Position numbers and translations under genes: made by a program | Source of the DNA: Trema orientale | Taxonomy: Eukaryota > Streptophyta > Magnoliopsida > Rosales > Cannabaceae | NCBI GenBank assembly: GCA_002914845.1 | Contig: JXTC01000150.1 | Location: forward strand, 484,205-548,204 | Direction of reading: 5' to 3' | DNA: 64,000 bases | In this document: positions 57,373 to 64,000 of the stretch, one piece after another | Layout: the number at the start of each line of letters is the position of its first letter | Numbering within the stretch: the stretch's first letter is position 1 | The notes under the pieces: model-generated | Databases searched by the model: none | What the model was told of the DNA's origin: nothing | The model's input: the letters and a program-made list of their open reading frames with translations, nothing else

Positions 57373-57548
57373 TGTCCCCCTCTCTTGGTTAAAAACTTCA
57401 TTCTTTAGTTATATTGGGATTTTGTTTCATAATCTAGTAACATAAAATGGCCATTATATATGTCCCTCTCTCTTGGTTAAAAACTTCATTCTTTAGTTAT
57501 ATTGGGATTTTGTTTCATAATCTAGTAACATAAAATGGCCATTATATG
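57373..57548. repeat. Two-copy tandem repeat, about 88-bp unit
   Basis: Two essentially identical units contain CTCTCTTGGTTAAAAACTTC and AGTAACATAAAATGGCCATT. They lie immediately after the CT tracts. Confidence 0.95.
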
Positions 57549-59527
57549 TTTTTATAGACCTTAATGCTTTTTATTAGACCTTAATTAGTTAAAAAAAATT
57601 AAAATAATAATGTCAATTTAATTAGAGAGTATATCGATCACTTCATAATATAAATTATATTAAAGATAAAAGGTACATATTAATTTTAATTAAAGAGTAT
57701 ATCAATTTAATTATAAGTTATGTCAATTTAATTTGAGGTATATCAATTTTAATTGGAGTATATATCAACCTAATTGGTGGGTATATAAACGAATTATGTT
57801 TCTATTAAAAAATTTTCATTTTTTTTAATAAAAAATTTGTAGATAATAAGGCTTATATTTTTACCAAAATAGTCTTTGTTAAGAGTACATGTCTTTGGTA
57901 CATTTATAATAGTATCTAAAAAGGGCCTTAATGCATATTCAACACACTATAAAAGTTATATCCATTGATTATAGTAATATAATTAATTTCTAAGACTAAC
58001 ATTTAAGGCTTAGTTGTTTTATATCTCCTATTTCTATATGTGTCTTCTTCTTTCTTTTTTTTTCAAGAAACAGATAGATGAGTCATATAAAGCTCATTAA
58101 ATTTCAGGCCTTTTTCAAATCAGTGCCATGAACCGAGAAAAGTTGAAGGATGAGATATCACATATGCAACTGTACCAAAACTAAACTGCCAAAAAAAAAA
58201 TTAATAAAATAAAATTACTAAATTGGTTGTCCCTTATCCTATGACTATCGGAGTTTGCAATATTATTCACTTATAATAGTAACTTATTCTATCTAAATTT
58301 ACTAAATTATCAATGCTAAACCACATAAATTAGTTGTTGATAATAATATATTATTTAATTTATTATAATATTATCTTCTTTTACTACAAGCATGACTTAA
58401 TTTGTCTCAATATTAAAAAAGCCTACCACAATTCAAAACTTAAAGGGAGTGAATTTTACAGTTGAAAATTTGGGTCAAACTAAAAAGAACCCTAAATACA
58501 GTGGATTTTTCAAAATTTGTCCTCTCTATAAATATGCCTCTCATAATTCAACGTAATTTTTCATTCTTTTTTAATTTTCTGGAAAGAATATCAATTTAGA
58601 TTTGTTTGAACACTTTATTTGTTTGTCAACATTATGAGTTCAAATATATGTTCATAAATTTATATCGTTTGGGTCCCCATATATATTTATTTGAAAATTG
58701 AGTAACTAATATTTCTAGCTAAAATTAAGTGATGTGTAATTACTTTATCGTTGTTATAGTATCAGAGTGCACATTAGGAATATTAGAAATTACTATAAGT
58801 AACTGTTTCTTTTTTTTTTTTTTTTCTGCTTAGTATTATTTTGATAATACTTCCTGCATATTTAATTAAGTATCATTTTTTTTAGCACACATGTCCATAG
58901 ATGTACCATTTGGATCTTTGTTAATATTTTGATGTATATACACCATATATATTAAGTTCATAAAGTAAAAAATATTAACAAAATGCATTTATTTTCTTTT
59001 TTTTTCTTGTTTTATATGGATTAATGCAATTTTTTCCCTTTTGCATCAATACCTAAAATACAAAATTTAAGTAAAAGAAAATATTAATAAAACATTATCT
59101 AAACTTGCTCATGCACTATCTCACTAGTAAATTTTAAACAGTAAAATAGGCTCCTTAATAAAAAAGGACATATTTGTACCTAATTTGTAAGAATAGGGAT
59201 TTAAATGCAAAAGAAAAATTTGGGGACTAATGACGCAGATAGTTTAGAGTATATTGTGTAATTTTTAGTGTAAAAAAAGTCAAAATGAAACATGATTTTC
59301 AAAACTCATACAATTTTTAAAAACTAACTAATTAAATGCTACAACTTTTGAAAAATGGAAAGTAAAAGAATCTTGTAATTAATACTAAATTGTAACATGT
59401 TGTTAAACTTGTTATAGCAGATAATTTTAAAATCCACATCATCGTTTATAATTAATGCTTATACTAATATTTATAATTTTTTAAGACTTACACTAACCGT
59501 AACCATTGAAAACTTATATATATATAT
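57549..59527. other. AT-rich spacer
   Basis: Very AT-rich. It includes several degenerate repeats of TATATCAATTTAATT type near 57615-57780. No gene or known element is seen. Confidence 0.45.
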
Positions 59528-60361
59528 AGGATGATGTTTCAATGGAGATTTTTGTTTTTGCTCCATGGATGAGTAAAATTATCAAGTTGAATATGACCAA
59601 CAATAGCAAGTAATTTCATCTATTTTTGATCAATTAATGTTTTATTCAATTATTTTTCTTTTTTATTTATTTCTTTTCTTTTTTTGATTTTAACTTATAA
59701 GTTTAATTTTTTAAATTTCATTTAATTTGAACATATTATGCTACTAATATGAATAAGTAATTTTTTTGAGAATATAAATAATGTTAATTTTATTTTTATA
59801 TGATATGTAACGTTTGTTTTTTTTTTTTTTATAATGAAAGAGAATATTAGTTTTGAAATTATAAAAAAGAAAGAATGTTTTTTTAAGAAAAAATTTTGAT
59901 AAAAAATTAGTATTTAATAGTTTTATATTAACGGTTAGTTGTTTTTTTTAAGAATATATACATAACATTAGTTTTTTTTTTAGGGGATATATAATGTTAG
60001 TTTTGAAATTATAAAAAGACTCATTTTTTAATGAAAAATTTAATATATATACAATTAGTTCTTTAGAAAAAAAATATCTAGATATATATACGGTTACTTG
60101 TTTTTCTATTTATTTTTTAATAAAAATAAACAATAGAATGAAAAAAAGAAAAAACAATGAAAAAGAGATTGGAAAAAAAAAATTCCAACTCATAGGTCAC
60201 ATATAGGTTACTAATTTTTTTAAGTCATAAATATTTAATTAGATTTTTATTTTTTGATAAAATTACTAATATTATTATAACCATCAGATTAAAATCTAAT
60301 GGTCCAAATGAAAGTACCCATCAATGGAGCAAAAACAAAAATCTCTATTGAAACATGACCT
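59528..60361. mobile_element. Non-autonomous TIR DNA transposon, about 830 bp
   Basis: The left end TGTTTCAATGGAGATTTTTG followed by TTTTTGCTCCATGG is mirrored at the right by ATGGAGCAAAAACAAAAATC followed by TCTATTGAAACATGACCTA. The inverted repeats are thus about 35-40 bp with few mismatches. The interior is AT-rich without coding. (TA)n runs flank both ends. Confidence 0.78.
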
Positions 60362-60403
60362 ATATATATATATGTGTATATTTATACATATATATATATA
60401 TAT

Positions 60404-60606
60404 GTTCTCAATCTAATAAGTATTTTTTTTAGTCGTTTGATCATCATCTAACGGTGATCCAACGGTTATAATAATATGCATAAAAAGATGTGCATCATTA
60501 ATATTACTTCTCTTTCTTATTTTTTAATATAAAAAAATGTGCATGATAAATTTTAATACCTATATATAGATTAAAAAAAAATACCTACCGAAAATGCTGG
60601 GAAACC
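60404..60606 (+). mobile_element. MITE, diverged copy near the F-box gene
   Basis: The interior matches the family (GTTTGATCATCATCTAACGG, AAAAGATGTGCATCATTAAT, GTGCATGATAAATTTTAATA). The ends have decayed. It lies directly after the 830-bp TIR element, separated by (TA)n. Confidence 0.7.
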
Positions 60607-60883
60607 AATGCCATGGAACGTCGTCCGCATCATTATTAATATAAATACATATATGTGTCATTAAGTATAAATTGGCATCGTTTTCATTTTATTTTACGTT
60701 ATATAGGAAAGAGGATCATATTTAACAAACAATAAAAATCTATATGGCATGAGCGTGAATAAGAAGTTCAACCAACTGATATTGAAGAAATAAATGTACT
60801 GATAAAAAACCAGAAGACTAAACTCGAAGGGGATACTTAGCTAGCAATCTTCCGATAACCAAGCTCGAAGATGTCGCTCCACC

Positions 60884-62036
60884 TTAACTTAGAAATATAC
60901 TCTCAATATGAGTAGCAAAGTCATATAGACGATCATGTCGAAGCCTTCCTCGAGATAAGCTTTCGACTCTGTTACTTTTGGGATCATACGAAAACAAATC
61001 GAGACCTTCAGTCATAAGGCCACAATCAAGAACCACACAACCGCAATGAAGTACCACTTTACCATTATTCCAAAAGCCAAATATCCTCGCTACTTTCCCA
61101 GGAAACGAAGGATGGTTAGATAAGTCGACCGACAAATTTTTGATCCAAGAACTTGAGACACCATATTCTTTCATTGCCCATACCTCAATTAATCCAGGCA
61201 GTTCCAAAGTGACTAAGGAAAGGCAGCCGGACAAGTTGCATAATTTTCCATGAAAGGGTGGATTTGTAATTGGAGGTATAATCAGCTTAAATACCTCACT
61301 ACTTAAATCCAAGGCAACTATCCCAAAAGACCATTTGTCTACCTGACTTCCGAAATCGAGCATCCAATGAATACACCCATTAACAAGAACGTAGTGATGA
61401 GTGAATCTAACTCGAGTGAAAAAGGAGTCTGCATCCAGTTCTGAAAATATGTTTGGCATTTCCTTAGTTTTCCAGGAATTGCTTCTCAGACTGTAAACTC
61501 CAACCTGGTCACCTCTATTGAAAATCTTTTTCCTTTGTCCAGAGACCTTTACCACGATGAAATCATTGGTCAATGGATCGTAGTGGAAGGCATGTATACG
61601 ATTGGTTTTTTTCCAGTGAGGAGGAGTAGGAGGAGAAGGAGGGAGTTCCACACGCTTTTTGATTGTGGGGTTCCATAAATAGATACTATGATTGTCGTTG
61701 TTGCACAAACAAATTACACCATTCTGACTATCCACCAATAACAGAGGCAGCGGATGACCGGGATAGCAAAACTTCCTGTCAATTGGGAATTTGAGAATAG
61801 GCAAAATCTGATCAAAACTTTCAGAGCTATTATAGGAGAAACAGAGCCCGAACTGTAGAAGAAGACAAGGTTTCTGACGTTTGAGGTGGAGATTCATGAA
61901 ACATGGCTCCTATTAGAGAGAGCCAAGACTTACATACCACCTTCATCCGCATGAGAGATTTCACATCTAATCTTAATAGTATATCAGCAAGAATATCACA
62001 AGGGATCTCTGTCTCTTTTTTTAATTGCTCCACCAT
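60884..62036 (-). CDS. F-box protein with apparent frameshift
   Basis: F-box proteins recruit substrates to SCF ubiquitin ligases by binding SKP1. The minus strand starts MVEQLKKETEIPCDILADIL and LRLDVKSLMRMKVVCKSWLS, a clear F-box (about residues 8-45). A change of reading frame at about 61908-61911, just after KSWLSLI, is needed to continue into EPCFMNLHLKRQKPCLLLQ and an open 337-codon F-box-associated region. That region has FBA signs: PLLLVDSQNGVICL, IYLWNPTIKKRVELP, FHYDPLTNDFIVVKV and GCIHWMLD. The gene ends HIESIFLS at 60884. Without the shift the product is a 68-residue F-box fragment. It is either a young pseudogene or a base error in the assembly, since the rest has no stops. Confidence 0.8.
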
Positions 62037-63474
62037 TGTGTTCTGTAACCATTAATTAATTAATAGCATAATATTATAGAGGATTTGGCAATAACTCTAG
62101 AAACTGATATTCGATTATGCTAATCTCCTAGAGCAACTAACCTCTTTCTTTTCGCAACCCCCACGCCTCATCAGTTCACACAATAAATATTAATAATAAT
62201 AATAAATAAATAAATAGAAACAAAGTACAAAATATATTTTTAAAAGATTAAAAAAGAAAAATAGAAACCCTGACCTTAGAAAATTGCAGAGCTTGTGAGC
62301 AAGAGGGAAGAAGGAGATGGGTGAAACCGCCAGGATTGAGCGTAAGGTATGCGATGAGACCTCACAGTCACAGAGCAAGTCTTGAGGGAATTTTAAGCGA
62401 AAAGGGTTTTGTAATTTTTTACTCTTTTTTTTTCTTAGTAAAGAAAAAACTTATTTATTTTTTGAAGGCACTTAATAGAACAAGGATAATTACACTTTTA
62501 TACTTTTTGTTTAAATTATTTATTCAATTTATATATTGTATTTTAATTATTATCAAAATAACATTGATATTCAGATTTAAAACTTGTAATAAATTTTATA
62601 TCAAACAGAAATTTTCACCATTAATTTTACCAAAATATCATTTTAAACTTTAAGAATAATATATATTTGATTATTTGAAAATAGTAGCAAATTTGTACTA
62701 TGCAATTTTTGGTAACACCAATTTTTATGTTAAAAAAATCAATAAACTCCAAACAAAAATATTACTATTCACTAAAAGTTTTAAACGTAAAATATACATG
62801 ACTACTACTGAACTGTTTCGATGTCTAGACTTTAATGGAAATGCTTAGAATGTTCAAATAAAACAAACGTTTATATATGTACAATTTTCTTCTAAGTGAT
62901 TGAATTATCTATATGCTTTTTTTTTTTCTTTTTGTCTTGCAAAGAAGGGTAGTTTCCCGGGTATCATTCTAATATATCCATCTTTTTTTCCTTACGATTC
63001 CGTTTTGGGGACATATCCTCCTTTAATGGCTCTGAAAGCTTTGGTGAGATTTCGGCTCTCGAATTTCGCATTCGTTCTTGATTATCTTCTGCCTCTGATT
63101 TTGGTGGCATAATTGAATATAGTCAAAATGCATTCGCTTCCTCAAACTACATTGATCATATATAGTGTCTACTTATGAAACCCTGCAATCGAAAAGCTTA
63201 ATAAACTCCGTCCTCCTTCCTCTCATTCTGGTCCTAGCGAGTGGACACGTACGCAATCATGTACATTGGCTCTCATTCTAGGCCTACCGAGTGGACACGT
63301 ACGCAATCATGTACATGGCTTTGGGAACTATGCGTTCACCAATGATCTCAAAGTGGTAAATGATGCAACAAGAAGCGTGAATGGAAAAGATCACTAGCTA
63401 GTCACAGTCAAATCACACCATTTCTATACTCGTTGATTCCTGCAAGTATATCAAATAGGCAACATTTAGAATCA
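62037..63474. other. Upstream region of the F-box gene and spacer
   Basis: AT-rich, with no recognised gene. A 54-codon stretch near 62945-63110 is open on both strands and was not called. Confidence 0.4.
63237..63318. repeat. Short tandem duplication, about 50-bp unit
   Basis: GAGTGGACACGTACGCAATC followed by ATGTACAT occurs twice, about 50 bases apart, linked by GGCTCTCATTCTAGGCCTACC-like sequence. Confidence 0.9.
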
Positions 63475-63992
63475 TGTTGATTTGCTCAGTGTTGTGTGAT
63501 TTTTTTACCACCACAAATAGTTGACCTGCCTAATCTCGAAAAAGGCAACTAGCTAATTAAAGAGGAGATAATTACCCATTATTGTGTAGTCACCCAATCT
63601 CACTATTATATTGTATTTTATTATGTAATTTCCTATTTACAAAATTGGGAAACCTGAAGCCACCCTCACCTATATAAAGGGGGCTCAGTCTCATAATTTT
63701 ACATCTCACAATATCACACAATATCTGATAGTCATCTGACAATCACTTCACTATACACTCTCTTTCTGTAATCTCTCTCTAATTCTCTCTCTGCTCTCAC
63801 CTTGAGGCTTAGAGAAACTCTTGTAATTCTCCAGAAAATAGTGAAGAACAGTGGACGTAGGCTCATCTTTTTTGGGGCTGAACCACTATAAAATTTGTGT
63901 CTCCTTATTTGCTTTACTTTATTAATCTTTTTCACACACAAGCCACATCTCACAATTTCTTATATTCATTGTTGACAAAACCTCCGTCAACA
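63475..63992 (+). mobile_element. 5' LTR of a retrotransposon running off the window
   Basis: Starts TGTTGATTTGCTCAGTG and ends CTCCGTCAACA, so the ends are 6-bp inverted repeats (TGTTGA/TCAACA). A TATA box CCTATATAAAGGGGGCTCAG lies near 63670. CT-rich leader sequence and a TTCACACACAAGCC stretch precede the end. Two bases later the TTGGCGC at 63994-64000 begins a tRNA-complementary primer-binding site of the kind seen in gypsy/Tat-type plant elements. The left boundary rests on the inverted hexamers only. Confidence 0.65.
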
Positions 63993-64000
63993 ATTGGCGC

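Noticed and set aside
57194..57445. Open frame encoding Ser-Leu repeats
   Set aside because: It is a translation of the CT microsatellite and includes the unknown base at 57350.
62900..63112. 70-codon hydrophobic open frame
   Set aside because: Both strands are open, the composition is T-rich, and there is no signal of a family or splice structure.

Overview
This window is AT-rich plant nuclear DNA, almost certainly from a eudicot. The genes carry many GT-AG introns and encode plant families: proteasome RPN7, ABC1 kinase, GDSL lipase, chloroplast NDPK2, a GRAS regulator and an F-box protein. They are separated by LTR retrotransposons, SINEs and short inverted-repeat elements. There are single unknown bases at 30550 and 57350. 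I saw no CRISPR array, rRNA or functional tRNA gene. Species cannot be told from the sequence alone.

Layout. 0-3.2 kb: a foldback MITE, then an intact eight-exon RPN7 gene. 3.5-21.1 kb: two tandem copies of a unit of about 6.3-6.7 kb, each holding an ABC1-kinase gene followed by the last-exon relic of a GDSL lipase. The first kinase copy (4.7-9.25 kb) is dead: it has two in-frame stops, an 8-base deletion, and an internal segment of about 1.2 kb inverted between MITE sequences. The second copy (15.6-20.4 kb) is intact, with twelve exons. Between the units lies a two-exon uncharacterised serine-rich gene (10.95-12.64 kb).

21.2-29 kb: a copia gag relic, then an imperfect palindrome of nearly 7 kb. 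Its arms are two divergently oriented, intron-bearing pseudogenes of a 20S proteasome beta-6 (PBF1-like) subunit, and a 248-bp MITE lies exactly at the centre. The arms decayed in different ways.

29-43 kb: a repeat-rich stretch with a SINE flanked by a 20-bp target duplication, a small TIR element, a 1.53-kb solo LTR (duplication CCACT), an LTR related to the one at 55 kb inserted into an RNase H relic (part of it tandemly duplicated), and an internally deleted minus-strand copia element (duplication GATAC). 43.1-50.6 kb is the second gene island: a five-exon GDSL lipase (+), chloroplast NDPK2 (-) and an intronless GRAS gene (-). 51-60.9 kb: AT-rich spacer with MITEs, a solo LTR (duplication GTGGC), a CT microsatellite and an 830-bp TIR element. 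60.9-62.0 kb: an F-box gene (-) with an apparent frameshift. The window ends inside an LTR retrotransposon, just after its LTR and at the start of its primer-binding site.

The genes are mostly independent housekeeping or regulatory loci rather than a pathway. RPN7 next to an ABC1 kinase looks like an ancient neighbour pair. The window's main interest is structural: a MITE-bracketed intragenic inversion, a MITE-centred gene palindrome, and several cleanly datable insertions.
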